Origin: Nymphalis io
Lineage: Eukaryota > Arthropoda > Insecta > Lepidoptera > Nymphalidae
Length of the DNA: 64,000 nucleotides
Assembly (NCBI RefSeq): GCF_905147045.1
Contig: NC_065894.1
Span: forward strand, 3,571,501-3,635,500
Direction: 5' to 3'
Made by a program: the position numbers and the translations under genes
The notes under the pieces: model-generated
What the model was told of the DNA's origin: nothing
Databases searched by the model: none
What the model saw: only the letters and a program-made list of their open reading frames with translations
In this document: piece after piece, positions 33,588 to 43,349 of the stretch
How positions within the stretch are numbered: position 1 is the first letter of the stretch
Layout: each line of letters begins with the position of its first letter

Positions 33588-34149
33588 GGGCAGACTCACA
33601 CCTGCGTGCGCCAACACGGGGTGTCCGCGGTGGACATCTCCTTCACCACCCCTGTCGTACCACGTAGTATCGGACTGGAGGGTAGAGGAAGAGGTAGAGA
33701 TTCTGTCAAACGATGTCAAATTCGATATCTCTACCTCTCGCAGGCCGGCAGAACCCCAAAGGGTGCCGACTACGCTGCCGAGGTGGTCTCTTCGCCAGTT
33801 AGACCGCGAGCTAGTCAAGGAGGCCGCCATCGTGCAACGGTGGAGTTCCTCGGGAAGAAAGGAGTGTGCCAGCGTGGAAGAGCTGGCGGGCCGCATGAGC
33901 CGTGCCCTCAAAGAGGTCTGCGATACTGCTATGCCAAGAACCCGTCGCAGAGCATAGCGCCAACATTTGTACTGGTGGTCGCCCGAAATAGCTGAGCTTC
34001 GGGTGACGTGTAAAAGTATCTGGGCCTGATTCTGGGATTGAATGGAAAATTAGAACATTCGCCACATGTATGTATATTTCTCAACATCATCGCCGACTGT
34101 AACTTGATAATAAATATATATAACACTTTAAACATTATCCCAAGTAAAT

Positions 34150-34490
34150 CTTAGGACAAAACCCAACTAAGTTATAAAAATATTATTTGAGCATATGTCC
34201 GTCTCTCTATCTGAACGCGTGAAACTCGAAATCTACTAAACGGATTTTATATAGTTTTCACAAATGAATGGAGTGGTTAATGAGGAAGGTTTCATTGTAT
34301 TAATTAAGATTTTATATAAATTGACTGAAATATAATGATTATTTTTGAAAATATCGGAAAAACTAACAGCGATTGACAGTTTTACTTGGCATACGCCGCC
34401 TAAACCAGTAGAATTTTATTATTTATTACGACATAAAGATCTTATGATGATCCTTGTATTATACGCTTGCGAAGCCAGTATATTATTATA
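34150..34490 (+). repeat. Possible Helitron-like or other non-autonomous repeat, degraded
   Basis: CATATGTCCGTCTCTCTATC, ACGCGTGAAACTCGAAATC, CTAAACGGATTTTATATAG, GTGGTTAATGAGGAAGG and finally ATACGCTTGCGAAGCCAG recall a class of lepidopteran non-autonomous repeats whose ends read GCGAAGCCGGG. The resemblance is loose. Confidence 0.35.
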
Positions 34491-34494
34491 GTTT

Positions 34495-35225
34495 ACCGAT
34501 AAAGGTTAAAAAATAATTTGTACGTTATTAAGGTATAGCAAATTTAAATATAATTTTTAAGGTTTAAATTTGAATGTTTGCAGATTTTCTGCTGTTTGTC
34601 TGTGAAATCAATCAGGAGGACAATATCATCATAAGGGTAATATACAATTCATGAGTTATAAGCATTATATAATGTATATGAAAATGTTTTTCAAAAAGGG
34701 GATTGTTTTTTTAAGATCGTTAAGCCTTTTGTGTATAAATATTTTCTTTTAAATCTCATCGTAAATGTATTTTAGACTGCAAGCGTTATTGTGTCTTTAT
34801 CGTCATTCTCTGGTTAAAACGCTTTTGTTGTGCGCTAATAAAACTTTTAACAAAGCTTTACTGTATTTTCAATAAGCCCCAAAAGAAGACAGTATTTATG
34901 TATAAAGAACTAGACAAAGATTTTGATTCCTAGCAATACAAAGGTTAAAGTATTTTCTTTATAAGTTTATAGAAAAAAAATAATGTTTCTTATTCAGAAT
35001 GTTTCTTATTCATAAAATAGATAACAAGCTAATCGATATTAAATGTTTCTTATTATATTGGAACATATGGTATTATATTACATTTATTTTATTGAGAATT
35101 ATTCATTTATTTTATTGGGATTTCCAACAAATAATACAACATTACGAACTTGGAGTTGGTATGTCCAGAAAAATATGAAAGTGATATACTTGCCTTACCC
35201 TTTTTAAATATTTTGTTTAATAAAT
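34495..35225. other. AT-rich stretch without recognisable features
   Basis: The motif ATGTTTCTTATT occurs three times at 34982-35054, a short local repetition. Nothing else recognised. Confidence 0.5.
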
Positions 35226-35231
35226 TGGTTT

Positions 35232-35446
35232 ACTTGGTAGGGCTTCGTGAAAGCCCGGGAAGGTATCACTTATGACGTAATCGGCACTTCAAAGTATTGC
35301 AAAAGGCAAGTAAAGCAGGCACAGGGAACAAAACATTTTAATTCCGATGGATGTTGACTAGGATCAATATTTCTTGCAGTGTTAGTTTCTATGGGCGGTG
35401 GTGACCCGATGGTCAAGTTGGCCTACACCATCTATTATAAAAATCA
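35232..35446 (+). repeat. Repeat-B, divergent copy
   Basis: ACTTGGTAGGGCTTCGTG, AAGCCCGGGAAGGTATCAC, CAGGCACAGGGAACAAAAC, TTCTATGGGCGGTGGTGACC and GGTCAAGTTGGCC, then CATCTATTATAAAAA follow the family order. Confidence 0.8.
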
Positions 35447-35449
35447 ATA

Positions 35450-35895
35450 ACAGACATTATTATTTCTTCGTGCTTATCAATTGTCCTCATAATTTAACAC
35501 AGATTTAAAAATAAATTAACTTAAGCCTGAAAATTTAAAAAATCTTCATTTAATAATCAAGTAATATTTTTTTATTCTATTATTTAAAATAAATGCAGAA
35601 AATTAGTCTTTATATTATATAGTATTTAGCTTTTAAAATTAAATGAAGAAATTGCAGAAGGTTTATAAATCCCACTAATTGCCTAGACACTTAAGTCCAA
35701 GGTATTAAAGCCACGATGAGCATATTAACCTCTGCATAAACCGATTATAGAATACAAAATGGCGCTTCGCCTAGCCTTAACCATTTTCCTGCTATTTTGA
35801 TTTGCTCCGTGAATACTTGAATCGGTAATTTTGATGATTTTTCGAATTTTAAATATGATATCTAACAATATTCAAGTGAATGGTTTTTTTAATGA
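35450..35895. other. AT-rich spacer
   Basis: Bases 35690-35850 are GC-richer and unidentified. Confidence 0.5.
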
Positions 35896-35899
35896 AATA

Positions 35900-36182
35900 C
35901 TTCGTGGCAAGGGTTAATGCCAGCTCGGTTAGGTATTTATCACATATGCTACCTTCAAACAGCAATATTTAGTAGTATAGTGTATTTCGATTTCAAGTAC
36001 AAGTCGGTGTAACTACAGGCACAAGGGACATAACCTCTTAGTTTCCAATGTTTCCAATGGCGCATTGGTATTGTAAAGAGTTGTCAATGTTTCATATAGC
36101 GCAAGTCTGTAGGCAGTAGTAGCGACTTATCTGTTAACATCACGTGGCTTATTTACTCGTCCGCCTACCTATTTTATATAAA
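35900..36182 (+). repeat. Repeat-B, divergent copy
   Basis: GCCAGCTCGGTTAGGTATTTATCAC, GTAACTACAGGCACAAGGGAC, TGGCGCATTGGTATTGTAAAG and TACTCGTCCGCCTACC end in an A-poor TATTTTATATAAA. Confidence 0.8.
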
Positions 36183-36184
36183 TG

Positions 36185-36415
36185 AACGTCAATTTTTTTT
36201 GGAAAGGTATTTACCGTGGTTAATTGATTTTATTAGAGAATAGCAGTAAATAGCATCTCCTTTAATTTCTCAAAAGTATACCTTATCATTAACCCAGATT
36301 CTCATTCAAAAAAAATCGTCAATTATATAAGAATAACATAAATATCTTGATAAAAATCTCACAACATTTTAACATTGACAACAACAATTATTATACAAAA
36401 ATGTGTTTACCATAA
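36185..36415. other. AT-rich spacer
   Basis: Nothing recognised. Confidence 0.5.
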
Positions 36416-36421
36416 ATTTAC

Positions 36422-36592
36422 TTCGGCACGGTGCGGCAATCCAACACGACTGGAAAGGGTTCAGGTGCAGGTCCAACGGCTTTACCTAAAACAGAAACAC
36501 TGAATAACTTCTAAATAGCCCTAGCTGAGATTTGAACTCAAGACCTCCGTGTCTTCGGCCTTACATCTAGCCACTAGACCAACGAGACATTA
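36422..36592 (-). mobile_element. SINE-C copy, head to middle
   Basis: On the minus strand: GTCTCGTTGGTCTAGTGGCT and AGATGTAAGG (box A), GGAGGTCTTGAGTTCAAATC (box B), then CCGTTGGACCTGCACCTGAAC and CCAGTCGTGTTGGATTGCCG. The region between head and body is partly deleted and the 3' part absent. Confidence 0.82.
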
Positions 36593-36594
36593 TC

Positions 36595-37420
36595 AACAAG
36601 TATATTATGCTGACGTTACCCCAACCCGCGACCTAGAGTAATTCATCATAATATTATACCAGTCATAGTAATATTATAAAGAGGTAAGTAATGCAATCGC
36701 TATTGAACCTTCGCATATTCACAAAAGTATAAAGTCTGGTCTTCTGGGTCTGTTCTAAAACTGGGCGGTCCACTGGGTCTGGGTTAGGTACATTCTTGTT
36801 TTGATATATTTAATTAAATGATTTTCCATTATATGTAAATGGTATTTTGGATATTTTTTCTGAAAAAACATCATTACTTTTTAAAATTATTATAAAAAGT
36901 ACAAATAAACAATGAATTGTCTTTGATACAAATTGTTATCACGATACAATCGGCTTGAAACAACTAAATTTAAGATTTCAGCTATTATTGAACATTTCAC
37001 TGTAAATGATCACATTAGTTTTCCAACTCTTACAGGTAGACAGTTGAAAATTGACATTCCAAGCAAAAGCTTTAATTAGCTTTTAAATAACTGATATAAA
37101 TAACCTATGACTGAAATTTGTATATCGCGTATATTTTTGCAGTAATTCTCTTACAGTATGAAATATTTATCTATTACGTGTTTAAAAATTAAAAAACATT
37201 TACTATATAATTATATAACCAATTTGCTTGCTTACAATATAACATGCAATTAAATAATTTTGCTTGAAATAAATACCATATTTATTGATAGTCTTCTGTA
37301 AATAAAAATTGCCAATTATGCTTTGTAACGTTAACCAGTAGTTTTTAAAATGTTAATATATTTAAACAAACGCTTGAGTGAAAAAGACGTAGGATACTGT
37401 AATGCTATTTCTGTTTACAA
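36595..37420. other. AT-rich stretch
   Basis: Bases 36610-36790 are less AT-rich. No family recognised. Confidence 0.5.
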
Positions 37421-37545
37421 TATTAGGTCCTTACATATGAAATTGGCGTTTTGTACGGGAGGAATATAAAGTCAATTTTTTTATTTGTAAAATATATTTA
37501 ATTAATCAAAGTATGCACCGTTGTTATCTATGCAATTTTGCCATC

Positions 37546-37827
37546 TCATAGGAAGTTCATTGATCCCTTTACTAAAAAAACCATGAGGCGAGAATCAATA
37601 AACTCTTTGAAGGCGGTTTGGACTACCGCATCGGAGTTGAATTTTTTTCCCTGTAAGAAGTTGTTCAAATTCCGGAAAAAAATGTAATCTGTTGGAGCAA
37701 GGTCCGTGAAGAACGGTGGATGTCGCAGACATTCCAATTGTAGCTCATCTAACTTAGTGGTTGTTTGTTGTGCAGTCTGTGGTCTTGCGTTGTCGTGAAG
37801 CAGCTGTGGCCTAGAGCGATTGACCAA
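37546..37827 (-). pseudogene. mariner transposase, catalytic core, second part (D34D)
   Basis: LLHDNARPQTA carries the second catalytic aspartate (residue 12 of this frame) and LAPTDYIFF the third (residue 47). Exactly 34 residues lie between them, the D34D spacing that defines mariner rather than Tc1 elements. The C-terminal part has NNFLQGKKFNSDAVVQTAFKEFI. The frame begins after a stop, not at a genuine start. Confidence 0.92.
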
Positions 37828-37833
37828 TCTCGG

Positions 37834-38088
37834 TTATTTAGCAGCTAGTTCTTCCTTCATGGTTTGCAGTTGTTGACAATAGATATCTGCCGTAATCGTT
37901 TGGCCAGATTTTAGAAAGCTGTAGTGAACGACACCGGTGCTGGTCCACCAAACACTCACATGTAACTTTTTCTGAGTCAATTTTCGTTTAGGGCAGGATT
38001 TCGCTGGGTCTCCAGGGTTCAGCCACGAGCAGGGTTGCGAGCGCTGACGAGCGCTACCGATTATCGTACAGTATCCAATTTTCATCAC
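37834..38088 (-). pseudogene. mariner transposase, catalytic core, first part
   Basis: Contains SWLNPGDPAKSCPKRKLTQKK-like text and VWWTSTGVVHYSFLKSGQTITADIYCQQL, the block that in mariners reads WD..G..Y...L..G.TI....Y..QL. The conserved WWD aspartate is replaced (VWWTSTG). The first catalytic aspartate of the triad (TCDE text) lies just upstream at about 38080-38095 in another frame. Confidence 0.88.
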
Positions 38089-38211
38089 AAGTAATGATTC
38101 GATTTAAAATCCCTTCATTATTGTGTCGGTTGAGCAAAATAACACAGCAGTCGACGCGTGTTTGCAAGTTCAATTCACTCAATTCATGAGGTACCTATCG
38201 TTTAAGTTTTC

Positions 38212-38448
38212 TTACTTCCCGATTTGCTTCAAGTGGATTAATACAGTTTTGTTACTTACCCCGAATCCTTCAGTTATCTCTGAAGTGCTTTGTGATGGAT
38301 CCGCTTCCACAATGGCCTTTAATTCTTCATTTTCCACTTTGGTCTCCGGTCGTCCACGGGTTTGGTTCTGAAGGTCGAAATTTCCAGAACAAAAACGTTG
38401 AAACCAAAAACGTACCGTGCTTTCTTTTGCGACACCAGCGCCGTACAC
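38212..38448 (-). pseudogene. mariner transposase, DNA-binding part
   Basis: This frame covers the N-terminal helix-turn-helix region: AKESTVRFWFQRFCSGNFDLQN with the mariner-typical W.QRF..G.F.L..  pattern, then RGRPETKVENEELKAIVEAD and QSTSEITEGFGVSNKTVLIHLKQIGK, the second helix-turn-helix. It recognises the terminal repeats in intact elements. The true start lies upstream in a different frame. The frame ends in a premature stop after IGK. Confidence 0.9.
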
Positions 38449-38675
38449 ATCATTAGTCCTTCGAACTGTTTCTGCAGCACTGGTGCCACAGTAGAACTCG
38501 TACTCCTAAATATACTGATATTTCATGTGTTCCATTGTGCGGTAATAAGCGACGCCAATGATTGTTTTCAAAACTCAAATGTACCATCTAAATGAATTTA
38601 TAAATTTGAATTTGGAATTCTTAACCAAAGAGAAGATATTTCAGATCAAAGTGCTTTGTCAGTACGACAAAACGC

Positions 38676-39009
38676 TAATTTCACATTCCATAACAGCCTG
38701 TGAACGTCCCACTGCTGGGCTAAAGGCCTCCTCTCCCTTTTTTGAGGAGAAGGTTTGGAGCTTATTCCACCACGCTGCTCCAGTGCGGGTTGGTGGAATA
38801 CACATGTGGCAGAATTTCAGTGAAATTAGACACATGCAGGTTTCCTCACGATGTTTTCCTTCACCGTAAAGCACGAGATGAATCATAATCACAAATTTAG
38901 CACAAGAAAATTCAGTGGTGCTTACCCGGGTTTGAACCCACGATCATCAGTTAAGATTCACGCGTTCTTACAACTGGGCCATCTCGGCTTTTATTAATTA
39001 ATTTCACAT
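38676..39009 (-). mobile_element. SINE-A inserted in the mariner's right inverted repeat, 11-bp TSD
   Basis: A full-length minus-strand SINE-A (38687-38998) flanked by TAATTTCACAT at 38676-38686 and 38999-39009. The head GCCGAGATGGCCCAGTTG, box B GGGTTCAAACCCGGG and tail GGCCTTTAGCCCAGCAGTGG are intact. The insertion splits the mariner's right repeat after the 11 duplicated bases, so it is younger than the mariner. Confidence 0.97.
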
Positions 39010-39024
39010 CTAAGGACCTAATAT

Positions 39025-39640
39025 TTGGATAAATCTTAACTTTTACCTACAAAGTTGCCCTTATTCCAAATATATATATCTGCACCATTAAAATTATAAA
39101 GAGGTAACTTTTTTCACGATTCGATCATCTCAGACAAACTAACAATGACATAAACAATGCCATAGATTCAAGAAAGTACACCACCAGTCTCACATAACCA
39201 GCTACAAGCTTTTATCACAATCGTATGCACTTCCTTATCTCGATATCAAATTCTGATTACTGGTTAAACTAACTTACCGTCACTAACTTCGCTAGTTACC
39301 TCATTGTTGGTGCGACGTCTTCGAACAACTTTAACTTTCGCTCACCCGTGTCTTCGAGCGAAACTATACTTAGTTTATTGCACCATCGAGTCCTTCAGGC
39401 ACACAACTCTAAACTTCTAGGTATAAAAATACAAATATATTGCAGTGATTGGAGCTTACGACTTATTGTGAGTGATTGTTTTGAATATTTTCTTTCTTTT
39501 TTACTTATACATTATTTATAAGATCGGAAGTCCCCAAGTTGTAGTAGTAAGTGCCATTGTGTATAATTAAATAACATATCTATTTAGTTAATTGTGAATA
39601 ATAATGATACAATGTCTACTGGTTTATTTAACCGAAAAGT
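39025..39640. other. Non-repetitive looking spacer, GC-richer in part
   Basis: Bases 39180-39420 are less AT-rich (TTGGTGCGACGTCTTCG, TTTCGCTCACCCGTGTCTTCG) with no recognised repeat. A TATAAAA at 39422 is followed by TTGCAGTGATT 18 bases on; the spacing to the possible initiator is short and I do not call a promoter. Confidence 0.4.
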
Positions 39641-39651
39641 AGTGAAAAGGA

Positions 39652-39868
39652 CGTACATATTAGTTGAAGTAATATCCGTTCATGATTCCACATGTCTGCA
39701 TTTATAAATAAGGAAAGATCAATGATCGTAACAATTTGAATATTTCACGGATTTTCGACTTTTGATGGTTGTACGAGCGTGAGAGGATCAGCTCAAAGAA
39801 ATAGCCCTACAATTACATTATTTTGAGATTATCTGACGGAGCTCTTAAACCTTTATAATGTTAGAGCT
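39652..39868 (-). repeat. Unidentified dispersed repeat (family Y), copy 2, inverted
   Basis: Reverse complement of the copy at 20870-21090: GCTCCGTCAGATAATCTC, TCACGCTCGTACAACCATC, AAAGTCGAAAATCCGTGAAA, TATTTATAAATGCAGACATG and TGGAATCATGAACGGATA appear in the same order. Divergence suggests it is old. Confidence 0.7.
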
Positions 39869-40018
39869 TTAGATTTAGTAATAACTTTATGAAATGTAAA
39901 AATTTACTTTATAATGTAGATTAACTGTTATTGTGTGTATAAAGTACATGTATTATATACTTTATAATGTACACCTACTGAATTTTGAATACTTATTATT
40001 ATTATTTTTTATTAAATT

Positions 40019-40235
40019 AGAAAGCTGATATGCGAAAGGGCTACCTTATGGTAAATGGACTCCAACCCTAAAAAAAATGGCGTTATAAGAATTTTTAACA
40101 ATTCCTTCAATGTGCCAAAAACCTTTGGAACTAAAACAAAACAAGATAAGGAAAGTAAGTATTGCTGTTTGGTAGTAAAAGATGTGATGAGCAGATGATA
40201 CCTACCCAATCGGGTTGAAACAACACCTTACCACC
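40019..40235 (-). repeat. Repeat-B, divergent copy
   Basis: AAAGGGCTACCTTATGGTAAATGG, ATGTGCCAAAAACCTTTGGAAC, AAGTATTGCTGTTTGG, GATGTGATGAGCAGATGATACC and ACCTTACCACC in family order, with the CACCCTTCAAACC part deleted. Confidence 0.72.
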
Positions 40236-40324
40236 AATTATTTCAATGTCATTATTAAAAATGATTCAAATTATTATAATTGATAATTTTCTTCACTTCG
40301 ATATTGTTTGATATCTTGTATGTA

Positions 40325-40432
40325 GTTTCACTAGTTCACACAGCTTTTGAACCGAAACACAACAATACTGAATATTGTTATTTGGTGGTAGACTATACGA
40401 TGAGTAAATGATACCTAATCAAATATATACAA
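40325..40432 (-). repeat. Repeat-B head fragment
   Basis: TTTCACTAGTTCACACAGC, TTTTGAACCGAAACACAAC, TTGGTGGTAGACTATACGATGAG. Divergent. Confidence 0.65.
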
Positions 40433-40482
40433 TATAATATGTGCAATATAACAAATATTTCTATTAAAAGCTGAAACTTTTT

Positions 40483-40780
40483 ACTGGTGGTAGAGCTTTG
40501 TGCAAGCTCGTCTGGGTAGGTACCACCCACTCATCAGATATTCTACCGCAAAACAGCAGTACTTGTTATTGTTGTGTTCCAGTTTGAAGGGTGAGTGAGT
40601 CAGTGTAATTACAGGCACAAGGGACATAAAATCTTAGTTCCCAAGGTTGGTGGCGCATTGGCTGTATAAGCGATGGTTGACATTTCTTACAATGCCAATG
40701 TCTAATTGCGTTTGGTAACCACTTCCCATCAGGTGGCCCATATGCTCGTCCGCCTTCCTATTCTATAAAAAAAAAAAAAA
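40483..40780 (+). repeat. Repeat-B, full-length reference copy
   Basis: The most complete copy: ACTGGTGGTAGAGCTTTGTG at 40483 to a 14-A tail ending 40780, 298 bp. Blocks in order: GTCTGGGTAGGTACCACCC; ATATTCTACCGCAAAACAGC; CCAGTTTGAAGGGTGAGTG; GTAATTACAGGCACAAGGG; TTCCCAAGGTTGGTGGCGC; TGCCAATGTCTAATTGCG; CCCATCAGGTGGCCCATATG; GCTCGTCCGCCTTCC. The poly-A end indicates copying by a LINE-type machinery, though I find no clear target duplication. A weak box-B-like GGTTTGAAGGG occurs in other copies, but there is no convincing box A. Confidence 0.95.
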
Positions 40781-40784
40781 CAAT

Positions 40785-41875
40785 ATTTCAAACCAATCTT
40801 ATATTAATCAAAGAAGCGTGTAAAGGTAATCATTTTAACATTCTCCACGAATATCGTTTTATAATAATAAATAATTAAAATATTTAAAGATATATTTCTA
40901 TCTATTTACAAGTTCTGTTAAATTAAGTATATTTTGATTTGATAATTTAAATTGAAAACAAATGACATCAGAGAAAAACTATTTTTATACAATTATTGTT
41001 TATTTGTTTTATGCTATTTTAAAATAAATTTAAAAATCTATACATATATATATCTTCGCCTAACAAATCAAATACTGTGTATCATATCATAACGTTATAA
41101 AGATTTTTTTTAATTTTTCAGGCACTAAAATTAGGTAACAACTCAATTAATAGTTTTAATAGACTTTTAACGAAATTTCAAACATAAATTATTACGTGGC
41201 TGTACTCATACAAAATGTGTTTTGGGTGGTCGCACAAATAGTACTGTTTTGTTCTCCGTATTATGTTGCATAAAGATTTGAACAATAAAAAGATACCGTT
41301 TTATTACTATAGTAATTATCTTGCAATGGTTCAACTTTAGACAATTGGGACTTAAAACGTAAACAATAAAACTAGTCCGTTATATGAATAATTTGTCTCT
41401 TTTGCAGTATGTAAGTACTTAATCTGAAAACGACCACCACAGCTATGTGAAGAGTTATAAGTTAAAACTTAAACGTAATAGCATTTAAGTAGATAATTGT
41501 ACCTCTAATTTATTCATCATGGACTTTTATATAAACACTTCTTTATGTCACAAACGATACTATAAAACTTGCGCATTTTATTTTAATTCAAATTAATATA
41601 ATTTGTGTTTATAAATAAACACCGAGCTCAGAGTAACTCGTTACAAACTTTTACTAAAAAACTTGTATAGCTCGACTACAAATTTCGAACTCATAAACTG
41701 CAAAAGCTTTCTAGTTATCGTAACAACAAAAACAACAATTTTAATACGCAACAAATTATTACAAGTAATAAATTATCCAAAGAAAATCCGATTAAAAAAA
41801 ATACAAAACAATTGAATAACAATTGAATTTTATGTTATTTTGTAGTATTTACAGTTAATAATAATGTTCTCCAAA
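40785..41875. other. AT-rich stretch without recognisable features
   Basis: No coding or repeat signal recognised. Confidence 0.5.
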
Positions 41876-41877
41876 CT

Positions 41878-42092
41878 GATTTCGGCCAGGGCGGCTAATC
41901 TTAAGAGAGATTAGCCAACTACGCAGGAGATATTATCGTGCACAAGTGTGTGCGCAAACACAGGTGTACTTTCTATTCCCTAACTCTCATAATCCGATAG
42001 TACGGTAATCCGACACAACCGGAAAGAGTTCAGGCGCAGGACCAACAGCTTTACGTGCTTTCCGAGGCACGGGAGTGTACACACTTCCAACT
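41878..42092 (-). mobile_element. SINE-C, 3' body well preserved
   Basis: On the minus strand: GAAGTGTGTACACTCCCGTG, CTCGGAAAGCACGTAAAGC, GTTGGTCCTGCGCCTGAAC, CCGGTTGTGTCGGATTACCG, ATTATGAGAGTTAGGGAATAG, GTGTTTGCGCACACACTTGTGC, then CGTAGTTGGCTAATCTCTC and CCGCCCTGGCCGAAATCAG. The tRNA-like head is absent. This copy defines the family's 3' end. Confidence 0.85.
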
Positions 42093-42094
42093 AT

Positions 42095-42740
42095 TTACAG
42101 TTATGAGGAGTATGTCAACCATACAGTTCTTATTCTTCCAAAACGAAACCATAAGAAAACTATTCGTTATTAGTCTTTTTTCTTATGAAATGACGCATAT
42201 AAATGGGCAATTAAAAGCCCAAATCTACCGCCATTCGCCCTTTCGGGTCAAGTTTCGTGAATTTCGTTCGCACTATATATATCATGAAAAACTTATCAAC
42301 ACAACTTTTAACTAATTAGTTATTTTCTTCCTAAATACCTGTGTGTGAAGACATTATGTTACGTGATATAAATTGATAAATAAGAACGCATGTTCAAGGA
42401 AGTTTTACTTCGATAAATAATTATTAACATACATTACACATTTATATTACAGCTTACATTTCATTCAAATTCATCAATATGATAACAAATGATATATTCG
42501 GGAGTTGTCTAACCACATCGATCCAGTTATAACTTGTTTTATTTTAAATTTAGTTCTATCAACTAAATAAAAAAAACTAGGATACTAATGATGTATTCAA
42601 ACCAACTGAACTGATACAAGAAAACTCGTTAATTTAAACGTTATATATATTTGTAATATAACTAATGATCTCGAGTGTTTTAAAGAAACGGGGACTTTGA
42701 TATCCAATGTTTGAAAAATGAATTGTTTCACAGATAGATA
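42095..42740. other. AT-rich spacer
   Basis: An 86-codon frame (42055-42315) begins inside the SINE-C copy and is not a gene. Nothing else recognised. Confidence 0.5.
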
Positions 42741-42747
42741 ATAGAAT

Positions 42748-42850
42748 TTATATATATGTGTGTGTGTGTGTGTATATGTATATTATATATCTGTATGTGT
42801 GTATATATATATACGTATATATTATTCATATATTATTTTTTGTTGTTATA
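42748..42850. repeat. GT/TA compound microsatellite
   Basis: TGTGTGTG run at 42757-42772 followed by irregular TA/TG-rich sequence to about 42860. Confidence 0.88.
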
Positions 42851-42879
42851 TTTGTATGTATGTATATTTTCGTCTATTA

Positions 42880-42998
42880 ATTACTGCCTTAGCCTAAAGG
42901 TTGACTGGTAGAGAATGCCTTTAGGCATTAAGTCCGCCTTTTGTCATACTACTCAATGTGGTGGGCAAAAATTTTTTTAAATAAATAAATAAATAAAA
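42880..42998 (+). mobile_element. LINE 3' tail with (AAAT)n end
   Basis: CTGCCTTAGCCTAAAGGTTG, ACTGGTAGAGAATGCCTTTAGGCATTAAGTCCGCC, TTTTGTCATACT and a final AAATAAATAAATAAATAAAA. I recognise this as the 3' end of a non-LTR retrotransposon common in Lepidoptera; only the tail remains. The hairpin-like ATGCCTTTAGGCAT is part of it. Confidence 0.7.
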
Positions 42999-43300
42999 CT
43001 TTTCACTTTAATCTTTTTTCTTTTATCTTGTTTCTTAAAATAATATTTTAAAAGAAATAAGATATCTCACATATAATAAAACTAAAAAGTCTGATTGTGC
43101 TAATATATTTTAAAATGATTTTAAGATCGATCGTCCTTTTTAATGGTGAAGAAGTCCTGCCGATCGATTTTGGGCACAATGGGCATTTTTAAAGGAGACT
43201 CCAAATACATAAATAATATTATATTATAATTCACAGCTGTGTGCAAAACCACAAGCCACTCCCTTTTCTCTCACTCTAAAAATTACTAGATATATATATC

Positions 43301-43331
43301 ATTTTATCCTAACAGCGAGTTAGGATAAAAT
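43301..43331. repeat. Perfect hairpin, 13-nt arms
   Basis: ATTTTATCCTAAC (43301-43313), loop AGCGA, GTTAGGATAAAAT (43319-43331). It lies just ahead of the RTE fragment. Confidence 0.93.
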
Positions 43332-43349
43332 TAATAATTCATAATTATA

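Larger units (their letters stand above)
33109..34060 (+). pseudogene. R1-type LINE with 5' region kept and the middle deleted
   Basis: An apparent 5' untranslated region (from GGGCTCTCGAGCCATCG at about 33108, through a TGT-rich run) leads to ATG 33381 and a 68-codon frame ending at TAG 33585. Its text (MDVDTELS..., SGSDTETKVRAAAK, GARRGKLASRGRG) is of the basic, Ser/Glu-rich kind seen at the start of R1-like ORF1 proteins. Immediately after, the text changes to QTHTCVRQHGVSAVDISF, then in other frames RYLYLS..., PRWSLRQLDRELVKEAAIVQRWSSSGRKEC, ALKEVCDTAMPRTRRRA and YWWSPEIAELRVTC. These are the end of the endonuclease and the linker before the reverse transcriptase of R1-type ORF2. Everything between, and everything after about 34030, is missing. 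Confidence 0.75.
37423..39021 (-). mobile_element. mariner DNA transposon, complete ends, dead, with nested SINE
   Basis: A Tc1/mariner-superfamily transposon. The left terminal inverted repeat starts TTAGGTCCTTACATATGAAA at 37423 and the right one ends at 39021; both abut TA (37421-37422 and 39022-39023), the standard target duplication. The right repeat is split by a SINE-A insertion (38687-38998). When the SINE and one 11-bp duplication are left out, the two repeats match at about 29 of 32 positions and the element is close to 1.28 kb, the usual mariner length. The transposase runs on the minus strand in at least three separate frames with stops and frameshifts, so it cannot be active. Confidence 0.95.

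Noticed and set aside
33244..33995. A host gene from overlapping frames of 112 and 129 codons
   Set aside because: The readable text is R1-type ORF1/ORF2 in several frames; the longer frames are out of register with it.
37834..38595. A domesticated mariner-derived host gene
   Set aside because: The transposase is broken by stops and frameshifts in the catalytic core and the element keeps its terminal repeats, so it is an ordinary dead transposon.
39420..39450. A promoter at TATAAAA 39422
   Set aside because: The distance to the initiator-like CAGT is about 22 bases, too short, and no transcript structure follows.
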